From contig JALJCQ010000007.1 in assembly GCA_023091665.1 (NCBI GenBank), positions 62,001-126,000 of the forward strand: a stretch of 64,000 nucleotides of DNA. The letters run 5' to 3'. The translations under genes and the position numbers were made by a program. Source of the DNA: Pythium myriotylum. Taxonomy: Eukaryota; Oomycota; Peronosporomycetes; Pythiales; Pythiaceae. Shown here piece by piece: positions 17,827 through 27,883 of this stretch; position 1 is the first letter of the stretch; every line of letters begins with the position of its first letter. The notes under the pieces are model-generated. The model was not told the DNA's origin. It ran no database searches and worked only from the letters and a program-made list of their open reading frames with translations.

Positions 17827-20634
17827 ATGACGCAGTGGCTGCTTCTGCTGCCGGCGAGGACCTCGTGGGCCGGCGCGCGCGGCCGCGTGGCGCTCTGGCA
17901 ACGGCGCTTGTCGTCGTCGGCGCCCGACCGCCACCGCCGCAACCATTTCAAGAGCAACCGCGACTACAAAGACAAGAACGGCCGCGACGACTCGGCTCGC
18001 TCGGGCAAACCGGCGAGCGGCAGTTGGAGTCTGTTCGACAACGCGACGCGCACAGGCGGTGCATCTGCCAAGAACAGCCGCGCGCCCACGAGCGCGCCAT
18101 CCAGTGGGAATGGCAACGCCAGGAAGGCGCGCAATGCGTTCGCCCGACGAGCGAATGCCGACGCTTCCGCGAAAGTGGACTCGCCGCTGTTCACGAACAA
18201 GTTCCAGAACTTGCTCTCGTTTGCGTTCGATGACGACGACGAGGAAGATGACCGCAAAGCTACAGCGCCGAAGAAAGAATCGGTTGGAACCACGACGAAG
18301 TCGCCTTTTCTCACAAGTCTGAACAAGCGGAAATCGAAGCTGACACCATCAATACAGCGCGACACGGAGGACGAAGACGAGAGTGATGATGAGGACATCT
18401 TTGACGACACGAACGACCTCGCGCTCTCGTCTCTTGCGTTAGAGCTAGATTTGAGCGCCAGCGAGGAGGATACCAGCGAGGCTGGGGTGGTGTCGAAAGT
18501 CAAGATGACCAAACCCAAGGCCGAGGATGCGGCCAAGAAAAAGCAACTCAAGCACCAGAAAAAGAAAGACGGTCGGTCGCTTCTGAAGTCGTTCAAGTTC
18601 GAAAACTCGATCTTTGGTTCCGATGACGCGATCTTTGGCGACGTTGATTGGGAAGAGCGGGAGAAGCGCGAAGAGCGACGATTCAAGCGCCAGCAGCGCA
18701 AAGAGCAGAAACACAAGACGAAAGTGCAGCTGCCGCCGCAGGAAGTCGAGATCCCGACGAGAATACTTGTCAAGGACCTCGCCGAGCGTATGAGCATCAA
18801 GTCGAAGGTGCTGATTCGCGCATTGAAAGACTTGGGCGAGCGCGTCACCGACGACTCAGTGATCACAAACGACGTTGCTGAAGTCGCCGTCGAGTCTCTC
18901 AACATGATCCCCGTGCTCTTGCCACCAGACTTCGTCGACGTCGAGTTGACGGTGCCCCCGGAGGACTGCTCAGCATTCCCTGTGCGTCCACCAGTTATTT
19001 CAGTGATGGGCCACGTCGACCACGGCAAGACGACGCTTCTTGATGCGCTGCGTAAGTCGAAGGTTGCAGCTTCGGAAGCTGGCGGTATCACGCAGAGCAT
19101 TGGTGCATTCACGGTCGAGCTGGGCAAGAAGTTTGGCAAGATGACCTTCATTGACACACCTGGCCACGCAGCTTTTAGCGGCATGCGATCAATGGGGTCC
19201 GAGGTGACCGACATTATTGTGCTCGTCATCGCCGCTGATGACGGCGTGCGCCCGCAGACCAAGGAAGTAATCGAGCTTGCCCAGAAGAACAACGTCCCCC
19301 TGGTCGTGGCCGTGACCAAGGTCGACATGCACTCGCATGAACAGGACGAGGTCACCAGGCGTATCTCGGACGAACTGCTTGTGAATGGCGTTGTCGTCGA
19401 GAGCATGGGCGGTGACACGCCTCTCGTGTGCGTGTCGGGTAAGACCGGCGAGGGGTTGGACGCGCTGAAAGAAACGATTGCTCTGCACGCTGAGGTGATG
19501 GACTTGCGTGCCGACACTTCGGTGCAAGGCGAGGCCGTGGTGCTCGAGGCTAAGATGGCGCGTGGAGTCGGTCCACAAGTGGACACGATCGTTAAATGGG
19601 GCACTCTCAAGAACGGCGCCGTGGTTGTGTGTGGTCTAGAATATGGTAAGATTCGCGCGCTGATCGGTCCAGATGGCAAGAGACTCAAGCAGGCCGAGCC
19701 AGGCACACCCGTGCGAGTAGTTGGCCTCAAGGGTCTTCCCAACTCGGGTGAGGCTCTCCTCACGGTCCCATCGGAAGAGCGCGCAAAGGAGGTTGTGGAA
19801 CAGCGTGAGGAGATGATTCAGTGGGATCTGCTCGCAGCCACCGAAGAAGCCGAGGCTGAGGCAGAAGGCACTGAGGTCCACCACCGCCGCCGGCGGTATA
19901 TGGGAGCCCACGCCAAGTCGCGGCAGTTGGAGCTTCGCCGCCGCCAGGCCGAGGAAGAAGCTAAGCGCATCGCTTCGCTCAAGGTCGGCGAGGAAGGCTA
20001 TCTGGCCAAGATCGTGCCGATCATCGTCAAGACCGACTCGATGGGTGTCATCACGGCCATCGACGACCTTATTGCTGGTCTTCCGACGGATGAGGCCGTA
20101 ATCAAACGCATTCTGGGTGCCGTCGGTCCTGTCTCGTCTTCGGACCTCGCGCTCGCCGAGGCCACTGGTGCCACGATCTACCATTTCAACGTCAAGCATC
20201 CAGCGAGCATCGACCAGGAGGCTCTCCAGAAAGAGGTCTCACTTAAAGCCCACAACGTGATCTACTCGCTCTTGGACGACATCACGGAGCTGCTGCAAGA
20301 AAACCTCGAAAGCGTGGAAGAGACCGAGGTGCTCGGTGCGGCCGAAGTGATCCAGGAGATCCCGATCACCAAGGGAGGCCGGCGTACGGTCAACATTGCC
20401 GGCTGCCGCGTGACTGCCGGGTCGCTGACCATGCAGGCCAAGTACCGACTGGTGCGCGACGGTGAGGTCGTGGCTGAGAACGTGGGCATGGAGACGATGC
20501 GGCACTTCCAGGACAAGGTCTCGGAGGTCACAAAGGGCCAGGAGTGCGGTCTGCAGCTGCGTGGCGTCGAGAGCTTCGTCCCAGGTGACATCCTCGAAGC
20601 CTACATCGTGAAGACAGTCAAGAAGACCGTGTAG
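17827..20634 (+). CDS. Mitochondrial translation initiation factor IF-2
   Basis: This 935-residue GTPase is predicted to bring initiator tRNA to the mitochondrial ribosome. The ATG at 17827 gives an Arg/Ser/Ala-rich presequence (MTQWLLLLPARTSWAGARGR); ATGs at 17680 and 17755 are also in frame but would place a polar stretch before it. After an acidic/basic linker come the IF2 N-domain motif (RILVKDLAERMSIK-KVLIRALKDLG), the G-domain with G1 GHVDHGKTT (residues 395-403), DTPGHAAF, and TKVD, then domain II, the IF2 signature GVITAIDDLI with SSDLALAEATGA, and the C-terminal domain ending in GDILEAYIVKTVKKT. A linker in domain II carries a basic insertion (RRRRYMGAHAKSRQLELRRR). Single exon. Confidence 0.93.
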   Translation: MTQWLLLLPARTSWAGARGRVALWQRRLSSSAPDRHRRNHFKSNRDYKDKNGRDDSARSGKPASGSWSLFDNATRTGGASAKNSRAPTSAPSSGNGNARKARNAFARRANADASAKVDSPLFTNKFQNLLSFAFDDDDEEDDRKATAPKKESVGTTTKSPFLTSLNKRKSKLTPSIQRDTEDEDESDDEDIFDDTNDLALSSLALELDLSASEEDTSEAGVVSKVKMTKPKAEDAAKKKQLKHQKKKDGRSLLKSFKFENSIFGSDDAIFGDVDWEEREKREERRFKRQQRKEQKHKTKVQLPPQEVEIPTRILVKDLAERMSIKSKVLIRALKDLGERVTDDSVITNDVAEVAVESLNMIPVLLPPDFVDVELTVPPEDCSAFPVRPPVISVMGHVDHGKTTLLDALRKSKVAASEAGGITQSIGAFTVELGKKFGKMTFIDTPGHAAFSGMRSMGSEVTDIIVLVIAADDGVRPQTKEVIELAQKNNVPLVVAVTKVDMHSHEQDEVTRRISDELLVNGVVVESMGGDTPLVCVSGKTGEGLDALKETIALHAEVMDLRADTSVQGEAVVLEAKMARGVGPQVDTIVKWGTLKNGAVVVCGLEYGKIRALIGPDGKRLKQAEPGTPVRVVGLKGLPNSGEALLTVPSEERAKEVVEQREEMIQWDLLAATEEAEAEAEGTEVHHRRRRYMGAHAKSRQLELRRRQAEEEAKRIASLKVGEEGYLAKIVPIIVKTDSMGVITAIDDLIAGLPTDEAVIKRILGAVGPVSSSDLALAEATGATIYHFNVKHPASIDQEALQKEVSLKAHNVIYSLLDDITELLQENLESVEETEVLGAAEVIQEIPITKGGRRTVNIAGCRVTAGSLTMQAKYRLVRDGEVVAENVGMETMRHFQDKVSEVTKGQECGLQLRGVESFVPGDILEAYIVKTVKKTV

Positions 20635-21033
20635 GATAATGAGATAGACGATTTTTGGCCATTTGTCGGCATGTCAAGAAAGAATCGCCGCCATTCTGGA
20701 CATGTCCATAATTGCGGCTCTTTTCTTGACATGTCGAAAATGGTTCTCGCACCTCTCCCTACCCCAACAGTAGACCGTATTTATACCAGACGTTCAGTCC
20801 CACTGGTATTGCAACAACCCATTTACCTTCCATCATTAATCCTCTACTCGACTGCTTTGATCGTGTGTCGGATTGTTTGATTTATACCTCTAATAATTGA
20901 TAACCCTCTGGTTTTCGTTCTTCAGTTGGTGGGTTGATTGGCCCCATTTTCGTCGCTTCGTCTTCGGGTCGTTCCTCCCCCCCATTATTCAAACGGCTAT
21001 TCGTTCGTAGAGGGCGACTGCGCGCGAACGAGG
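20635..21033. other. Intergenic, IF-2 3' region and KIX gene leader
   Basis: It contains the inverted repeat at 20659-20743 just behind the IF-2 stop and an AT-rich leader before the KIX gene. No gene is seen. Confidence 0.6.
20659..20743. repeat. Imperfect inverted repeat with nested ACATGTC palindromes
   Basis: Arms at about 20659-20691 and 20714-20743 pair with a few mismatches. Both contain a CATGTCAAGAAA core, and the spacer carries the perfect palindrome GGACATGTCC (20698-20707). It starts 24 bp after the IF-2 stop codon, so it probably lies in the 3'UTR. Confidence 0.7.
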
Positions 21034-22912
21034 ATGGAGACCCACGGCGTGAACCCGCTGGGCATGCAGCCCATGAGCATGCCCATGGGCATGGGCATGT
21101 CGATGCCCATGGCCATGCCTTCGGGCGGCCCTGCTGGCGCTCCCGCGGGCGCGCCGCCCATGGTCGGCATGGGCATGAACCCCATGGCTCCCGGCGCCAT
21201 GAACCCGCAGTACGGCGTGCAGCAGCCCATGATGATGGGCATGGGCGCCATGAACGGCATGGGCATGAACCCCATGCCCATGGCCGGCGCGGGCGGCGTC
21301 CCCATGGGCGGCATGAACCCGGCGGCGATGCAAGTGCCCGGCGGCGCGGTCGGCGGCGTCGGCATCTCGGCGCCCGGCGCGCCGCCTACGGCGCAGCCGC
21401 CGATCGCTGGCACCGACTGGCGGATCCAAGTCACGCGCGAGCACCGCGCGAACCTGATCGCGAAGATGTAAGTAGCGTGGATTGCGTTTCAAACCAAGCA
21501 GAGGAAGGACGAGACTGATGGATGGGTCTCGTGATGGATGCGATAGCTACAACGAACTCGTGCGCGTATCGAGCGAGCCACCGCCAGGCATCAAACTCTG
21601 GATGAACGTCGCGTGGTACGAGCTGCAGCTCTACAAGGAGTCGCGCACGCAGCAGGACTACATCAGCAAGATCTTCAACCGTCTCAAGACGCTGCGCGCG
21701 CAGCAGACCGACATGAACGCCGCCATGAACGCGCAGAACTTGCCGAACAACGGTATCCTCTCGCGTCTCGATTTCTCGTATTACAACAACATGAACCCGC
21801 GAGCGGGTGCTCAAGGCATGCTGGGTGGACCCGGTCAACCGCAGCCAGGATACCCTGGCGGACCTCAGCAGTTCCCTCCGCACGGTGGCGTTCAAGGCGC
21901 GCCACCGCAAGGCCGACCGAGTGTCGGTGGTCCCGGCATGGCAGCGGATATTCCAGGCGTTGGCGCTGCGCCTGGCGGTGCTGCACCAGCGATGGGCATG
22001 CCCGGTGCACCTGCCGCTGCAGGTGGCGTCAAGCCGGAAGGCGGCGCTGGGGGCGTTGCTGATAGTGCTGCAGAGTACTGGCGTCAACACGCGGCGCTCA
22101 AGCAAAAGTACCACGAGGATGTGGAGAAGGTCCACAGTGCGTTCAAGAAGTACGTTGACCACATGAAGGACCAGAATGAAACCGACCAGAAGAAGAAGCT
22201 TCGGTATCTGCTTAGCTATGTGCAGCTGTGTGCAAGTGTGTTGAGTGAAGATAAGTCAACCCACCAGCCGCGCAAGCTCGAAGAGCTCGATAAGGTCTAC
22301 AAGTACATTGTCAAGATCGTGAACCCGTACCTGAAGAAGTTACGGACTGAGACGGATAAGCGTAGCTTCCCACCAGGAGTCAACGGTACTCCCGGCGCAG
22401 GCGGTCCCATGGGTGGGGGCGGACCTACCGGTCCTGGCATGAACCTCATGGGCGGCAACAACACGGGCATGCCGCAACCGGGTCAGCAACCAGGGCAGCA
22501 GCCCGGTGTAAGTGCCCAGCAACAGCAGCAGCAAGCTCAGCAGCGAGCGCAGCAAGCGATGCAAAACTCGAGTGGTCAGCCGCAACAGCAGCAGCAGAAT
22601 CAGCAAGGTAACCCGCAACAGCAGCAGCAGTCTGCTCAGCAAAAGCACCAGCAGTATCAGCAGCAGCTTCAGCAGCAACGCCATCAGCAGCTCCAGCAGC
22701 AACAGCAACTTCAGCAGCAGCAGCAACAGCAGCAGCAACAACAACAGCAACAGCAGCAGCAGCCACAGCAGCAACAGTCTGCGCAGTCCCAGCAGCAGCA
22801 GCAACAACAACAGCTCCAACAGCAACAACAGCTCCAGCAACAGCGATTGCAGTACGCGCGCCAGCAACAGCACATCCAAATGCAGCGTCAACAGCAGCAG
22901 CAGCAAATGCTT

Positions 22913-22947
<35 letters not shown>

Positions 22948-23521
22948 ACAGCAGCAACAACAACAACCTAAGGCAGCCCAGGCTCAAGCCGGTCAGCAGA
23001 ACAAGCCGAACCAGCAAGGTAAACCGCAGTCGTCTCCCGGTCAGCATACCCCGCAACGGAATCAGCAGAACCAGAACACACAGCAGCAACAGCAGCAGCA
23101 ACAAGCCCAACAGCAGCAGCAACTTCGCCAGCAGCAACAACAGCAGCAGCAGCAGCAACAGGCTCAACAAAAGCCGCAGCAGGGCTCGTCGTCGAACCCG
23201 CCATCACGAGGAGGCAACAGTCCTCTTGGGTCTGGTTTGGGCTTGAGTTTGGACGACACGAGTCTGTACTCTGGCATGGACAGTTCTTTGTTGCAGATGC
23301 CAGCTGGGTTGTCGTCTGCGACGGGCTCGGGCAGTTTTTCCATGAGCTTTGGCAGCGATCTCTCGCCGACGACGTTTTCCAACTCGATGGATTTCGGTCT
23401 CGACATTGACGGCTCGGGGCTCGGCGGACTCTCATACGATGGCCAGGACACGCCCAATGGCACCGGTGGGAACGGAGGCGACGGCGGCGACAACGATCTC
23501 ATGAACTTTGAACAGCTTTAA
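21034..23521 (+). CDS. KIX-domain, polyQ coactivator (Mediator subunit 15-like)
   Basis: The product is predicted to be a nuclear coactivator that binds activation domains through KIX. Exon 1 (21034-21467) and exon 2 (21547-23521) are joined across a 79-bp GT-AG intron that splits the KIX domain: ...HRANLIAK joins IYNELVRVSSEPP and then LWMNVAWYELQLYK. Splicing gives 802 residues. Order: a Met/Gly/Pro-rich N-terminus with repeated GMGMNPM, KIX at about 125-200, a Gly/Pro linker, a helical block (YWRQHAALKQKYHEDVEKV...LRYLLSYVQLC) like the MED15 middle region, about 230 residues of Gln-rich low complexity, and an acidic Ser/Gly/Asp C-terminus ending in NDLMNFEQL. The initiating ATG is the first one compatible with this frame. 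CBP-like proteins also have KIX, but no HAT or bromodomain is present. Confidence 0.88.
22516..23180 (+). repeat. CAG/CAA trinucleotide tract (polyglutamine)
   Basis: Long runs of CAG mixed with CAA code for the glutamine-rich segment of the KIX protein. The CAA interruptions are frequent. Confidence 0.9.
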
Positions 23522-24152
23522 GGACTTTTTTTTTTTTAGGGGAAACAGCACGTCCGTGTGAGCCAAAATGGATGTAATTTGTAAGCAAAGAGGCAAGTGA
23601 GCTCGTCCCTCGCTGGTCGTGAATGGACAAGTTGGCGCGACTCAGAATGGACTCAGAACCACCAAACCCAAAAAGGATGAGTTTTGACACGGAAGAGAGA
23701 GGGAGAGAGAGAGGGCGTGAGCAGCTCTCGCCCTAGCCCGCGCATGCCATCGGGTTTCACAGTTTCCCAGCCCATATCTATTCGGTTTTTACCCTCATAT
23801 CCCATGTATCAATAGATAGAAAGATGCATTTCCATGTACCTCGACGGTACTGTAGTCCGTTCGCAACGCGCGACGCATCTCCCGAGTCGCCATCCAGCTT
23901 CTCGCCTCCCTTCGCGACGGCGCTCTCGTCGCCGCGGGCCCCTCGGCTCTCGTCACTCTCCTCCTCCCCTCCCTCCGTCCTCCATCGCCCCTCCATCGTC
24001 CCCCCTCCCTCTCTCGCTCTTCCCTCCCTCGCTCTCCTCTCTCCGTCTCTCGTCTCCTCAAGACTCGTCATCTCGCGTCGCCCACGACACTTCCCTCTTC
24101 TTTCGCGCGAGCGCACGCACGCCATTGTCCCAAAAATCGAAGCTTTGGGCGA
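23522..24152. other. Intergenic, FYVE gene leader
   Basis: It has an A/T-run 3' flank of the KIX gene, a GAGA-rich patch near 23695-23722, and a strongly pyrimidine-rich stretch (23900-24110) before the FYVE gene. No gene is seen. Confidence 0.6.
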
Positions 24153-26105
24153 ATGGGGCGCCCGCGCAACTCGTCGAACGCGATGAACCCGTCGCGCCTG
24201 CTCAAGAACGGCTCGGCGGCCACGATGACGCTCATGAACCTCCACCTGCCGGCGGTCGCGCACTCGCAGATGCCGCGCACGCTGGAAGAAGACCTCGAGA
24301 GCCAAGCGCGCGCGTCCATCAGCCTCTTCGGCTTCGGCTCGGGCGAAGGCGGCGGCGTCTCGTGGAGCCGCGTGCCCGTGAACGCCGGCTCGTTCGACGC
24401 CATGAGCAGCATGGGCATGGGCGGCGGCGGCAGCAGTGGCTCGGTGAGCACGCAGTCGCTGCTGCTCATGGAACGCGTCTGCCCCGTGGGCACGAACCCG
24501 ACGCTCTGGAACACGATGCACAATGGAGAGACCATCAACCAAGTCACGGGCACGAGCAACAGCCTCACGAGCGAGCCCACGCTCTCGGAGAGCTCGTCGT
24601 CCAACGTCTCGGTCGACTATGGCGACGACGACGGCGATGTCGAGGGCAGCGGCAGCAACTCGTACCTCTTCGGCTCCAAAGTGCTCCAGCAGTACCTCGT
24701 GAAAGGGGTCGCGCTGCTCCCGGCCTCACTCGAAGAAGTCATCGAGTTGCTCGTACGCTCGGACGGCGACGACATGGAGACGGCCATGCACCACCTCGCC
24801 GGCATCAAGACGTCGGCGTCCGGGCTCATCTACCGTCGACGCAAGAAGCGCCTTCGCCGTCGCCACTTGCCGTCAGGAGGAAGCACGGGAAGCGGCTCGG
24901 GCATCGTCGGCAAGAGCCTCTCGTCCACGGCGCTCACGTACGACAGTGACTCGTCCAGCTCGTCGTCCGATGAAGAGGACCGGCCGGACCACGACGAGAA
25001 CGACGAGAACCAGCTCTACTCGCAGTTCAACCGCGTGTCGCTCCACACGGCGCCGCCGCCGCGACCGTCGCGCAAGACGCGCACGCCGAACCCGAACCGT
25101 GAGCGCGTGAGCCTCACGGCCATGGACCGCACGGCCAGTAACGGGTACATGGATGACTATTACCAGAGCCTCATGGCCGAGACGGGCAACCGCGGCAACT
25201 TGAGCCTCAAGTGGGTCGTGGGCGAGCGCCCCGGCCGCGTCTTCACGACGCGCGTGCATCTCTGTCTGCTCGACTACGAGTGCATCATCATCAACGACTG
25301 GGACGATACGGAGGAGAACAAGGCCCCGATGTACGTGCGCGCGATCCAGTCGTGCTACCTGCCGCAGTGCCAGCCGTGGATGGACGAGTTCGGCTCGAGC
25401 CGCCCAAGCGATCTGCAGCCGACGGGCTTCATGGTCCGCGAGTCCAAGCACCGCGAAGGGTACGTGGAAGTGCAGTTTGTCGGCGCGGTCCTCGAGAAGG
25501 CGCAGCTGCCGAACGCGTCTCGCCGCGCCAAGCTTCGCTCGCTCGTCGCGCGTATCGCGAAGCTTGAGGAGGTGATCACGAGCCGCCGACTCTCGCAGTC
25601 GCTGCTGGCTCACCAGCCGCTCTGGGTGCGCAACAACGAGCGCTCGACGTGCTACTGCTGTGACGCCAAGTTCAACACGATCTCGCGTCGCCGCCACCAC
25701 TGCCGCATGTGCGGCGAAGTTTGCTGCTCGGACTGCTCGCCCAAGATGGACGTCGCGCTGCCGGACGTCGGTGTCACGAGCGTGCGTGTCTGCGTGTCGT
25801 GCCTGCGCAAGCGTCGCCAGAGCACTGACTTTGTGAGCGGCTCGATCAGCTCCATGTCGTCCATGGGCTCGATGTCGTCCTTCTATATGCCCGGCATGCC
25901 GTCGCCTCGCCGTGGACCGGCGATTATGACGCCGCCCACGCCGCCACTCGCGCCACCTCCGCCAATCACTCCGCACCTCTCGTCTTCGTCCTCGTCTGAG
26001 TATTTATCGTCGTCCAGCTATGGCTCTTTGTCCAGCAACCACGGAGGTATCATGGGCGAGCGCAAGCAAAGCACGGGGCTGCTCCAACGGTTCAAGAGCG
26101 GATAA
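24153..26105 (+). CDS. FYVE zinc-finger protein
   Basis: This 650-residue single-exon protein is likely recruited to PI3P-rich endosomal membranes. The FYVE finger lies near residues 490-555 and is complete: WVRNNERSTCYCC, then the basic patch RRRHHCRMCGEVCCSDCS (R-R-H-H-C-R core) and VRVCVSCLRKRR. Before it, a segment around residues 330-470 (RVFTTRVHLCLLDYECIIINDWDD...GYVEVQFVGAVLEKAQLPNASRRAKLRSLVARIAKLEE) resembles the START-like region usual in oomycete FYVE proteins. Ser/Gly-rich and acidic segments fill the rest, and the C-terminus is Pro/Ser-rich. It converges with the DnaJ gene, 238 bp between stops. Confidence 0.85.
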   Translation: MGRPRNSSNAMNPSRLLKNGSAATMTLMNLHLPAVAHSQMPRTLEEDLESQARASISLFGFGSGEGGGVSWSRVPVNAGSFDAMSSMGMGGGGSSGSVSTQSLLLMERVCPVGTNPTLWNTMHNGETINQVTGTSNSLTSEPTLSESSSSNVSVDYGDDDGDVEGSGSNSYLFGSKVLQQYLVKGVALLPASLEEVIELLVRSDGDDMETAMHHLAGIKTSASGLIYRRRKKRLRRRHLPSGGSTGSGSGIVGKSLSSTALTYDSDSSSSSSDEEDRPDHDENDENQLYSQFNRVSLHTAPPPRPSRKTRTPNPNRERVSLTAMDRTASNGYMDDYYQSLMAETGNRGNLSLKWVVGERPGRVFTTRVHLCLLDYECIIINDWDDTEENKAPMYVRAIQSCYLPQCQPWMDEFGSSRPSDLQPTGFMVRESKHREGYVEVQFVGAVLEKAQLPNASRRAKLRSLVARIAKLEEVITSRRLSQSLLAHQPLWVRNNERSTCYCCDAKFNTISRRRHHCRMCGEVCCSDCSPKMDVALPDVGVTSVRVCVSCLRKRRQSTDFVSGSISSMSSMGSMSSFYMPGMPSPRRGPAIMTPPTPPLAPPPPITPHLSSSSSSEYLSSSSYGSLSSNHGGIMGERKQSTGLLQRFKSG

Positions 26106-26343
26106 GCCCACCCACCCACCATCACGGAGTCATCTCTCCGTACACGACAAGAAGAAAAACTCCCTCTACTCCTCCCAACTATAACTCCGCTTGCCACACA
26201 CGCTCAAAGAAGACTCAAAACTCTGCCGTTCGTAAGGTAGTCGTGTGCTCTATGTCGCAATTTAAAAAAGAAAGAGGGACACTAACGCCTCCCCCTTCAC
26301 CAAACTCATGTGAACATCGTGCTCTCTTTCCGCCTCGTTCGGT

Positions 26344-27644
26344 CTACTTGGAAGCAAACATCTTGCGGAGGCCTGAGCATGGAATACAAACTTTTAGCAC
26401 GAACGCTTCATGACCACACAAATCCTCAACGACCATACCTTCTTTCTGCTTGTCCGTGAGCGTGTCCGGGAACTGCACATGGAACGTGATGTGGAGTCGA
26501 CCCTTCTCGGACGGGAAGTTCTTCTTTGGCATGCCCTCGCCGTCAAGCACCGTGACGAATCGCGGCGGCGTGACTTCGTCGCGAACCACATCGACCTCGC
26601 GCCCATCGAGGTGCGTGAAGCGCTTGCGGAAGCCGACGAGCGACTCGCGCAGCGAGATGTTCATGTCCATCCACAAGTGGTCACCCTCGCGCGTGAAGAG
26701 CGGGTGTGGCACAGTCTGCACCTGCAGTCGCACGTGGCCGGCCGTCTGTCCGGGCACCTCGTCGGCGTAGTTCTCGAACTCGATCTCGAGCCCGTCGGGC
26801 GAGCCTCGCTCCAGATCAACGTCAAAGTTGATGTCGGCCATCTCCACCTTGCGGCCGCCGCACACAGGACACGTCGACGTGACGATCTTGCCCTTGCCGC
26901 CGCACTTTTCGCATGTCGTCTGGAACTGCTGGATGAAGCCCGGACCGACGCGGCGCGTCATCATCTTGACGCCGTGGCCACCACACTCGGAGCACGTGTG
27001 CACGTCCTCGGCGTGGGCAGCGCCGTGGCCGTGGCAATGATGACAGAGAGTCTCTCGGCGCATCGAGAACTGGAACGTTCTGCCGTTGTAGAGATCCGCG
27101 AGCGAGACTCGCAGCGGCATGACAATGTCCGGCCCGCGCGCCTGCTCTTGCTCTTCTCGCCCACGGCGTCCACCGCCGCCGAAAAACTGCGAAAAGATGT
27201 CAAACGGATCGTGGCCACCGCCGCCGCCGCTGTTCTTGAGCCCTTCCTCGCCGTAGCGGTCGTACTTGGCCTTGCGGTCTTCGTCCGCGAGCACGTCGTA
27301 GGCTACATACACACACGTCCAAGCCCACACACCGTCAGCAAACTCCATCCTCCTCCTTCATCCTCTCCACTGTCATCTCTCACCGTTCGCGACCTCCTTG
27401 AACTTGGTCGCGGCCTCCTCATCGCCCGGGTTCTTGTCCGGATGGTACTACAGAGAGCTCGCGACGTGAGACCAGCGAGGCACCAAAGATCGCGTTTATC
27501 GGAGACCTTGAGCGAGAGCTTGCGGAAGGCGCGCTTGATCTCGGCCGACGACGCGTCGCGCGACACGCCGAGCACGTCGTAGTAGTCGCGCGCGGCGCCC
27601 GCGAGCGCCACGAGCAGCAGCGCGAGCAGCAGCAGCGCGCGCAT
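26344..27644 (-). CDS. ER-luminal DnaJ/Hsp40 co-chaperone (Scj1/ERdj3 type), three exons
   Basis: The product is a co-chaperone for ER Hsp70 (BiP). The exons are 27507-27644, 27384-27447 and 26344-27302, with GT-AG introns of 59 and 81 bp, giving about 386 residues. The first donor reads GTCTCC, which is weak. Splicing restores an uninterrupted J domain: YYDVLGVSRDASSAEIKRAFRKLSLK | YHPDKNPGDEEAATKFKEVAN | AYDVLADEDRKAKYDRYGEEG, with the HPD motif. A signal peptide (MRALLLLALLLVALAGAA) precedes it. Next come a Gly/Phe region (DPFDIFSQFFGGGG) and four CxxCxGxG zinc motifs (CHHCHGHG, CSECGGHG, CEKCGGKG, CPVCGGRK), then the C-terminal substrate domain. It ends FASK, without a clear KDEL-type signal. 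Confidence 0.9.
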
Positions 27645-27883
27645 TCTAGAAGCAAGCGAGATCTCCGGCGGCCACGTCGGCCCCGAAGAGCTACGGTCGT
27701 ACTTTCTAGAAGCCTGCCAGTACGGCCTTCAACTATCCACCAACAAAGGGAATTATCGTGAATAGACAGGGAGAACGGTACGAGTGCGGACCTTGAAGTT
27801 TGCCAAAAAGGCAACTTGGAGCTGCTCACAAGAGATCAGCTTGGATGTATTGTATATATTGTTATCGTTGGTATCGCATCGCA

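Noticed and set aside
17964..19763. 599-codon open frame antisense to IF-2
   Set aside because: It is a shadow of the IF-2 coding strand with no domain of its own.
20934..21518. His/Gly/Arg-rich long open frame overlapping the first exon of the KIX gene
   Set aside because: It is the shifted reading of a Met/Gly-rich coding exon; the KIX frame has the conserved domain and a proper splice.
22340..23170. Leucine-rich frame on the minus strand
   Set aside because: It is the antisense reading of the CAG/CAA tract; polyleucine is an artefact of polyglutamine DNA.
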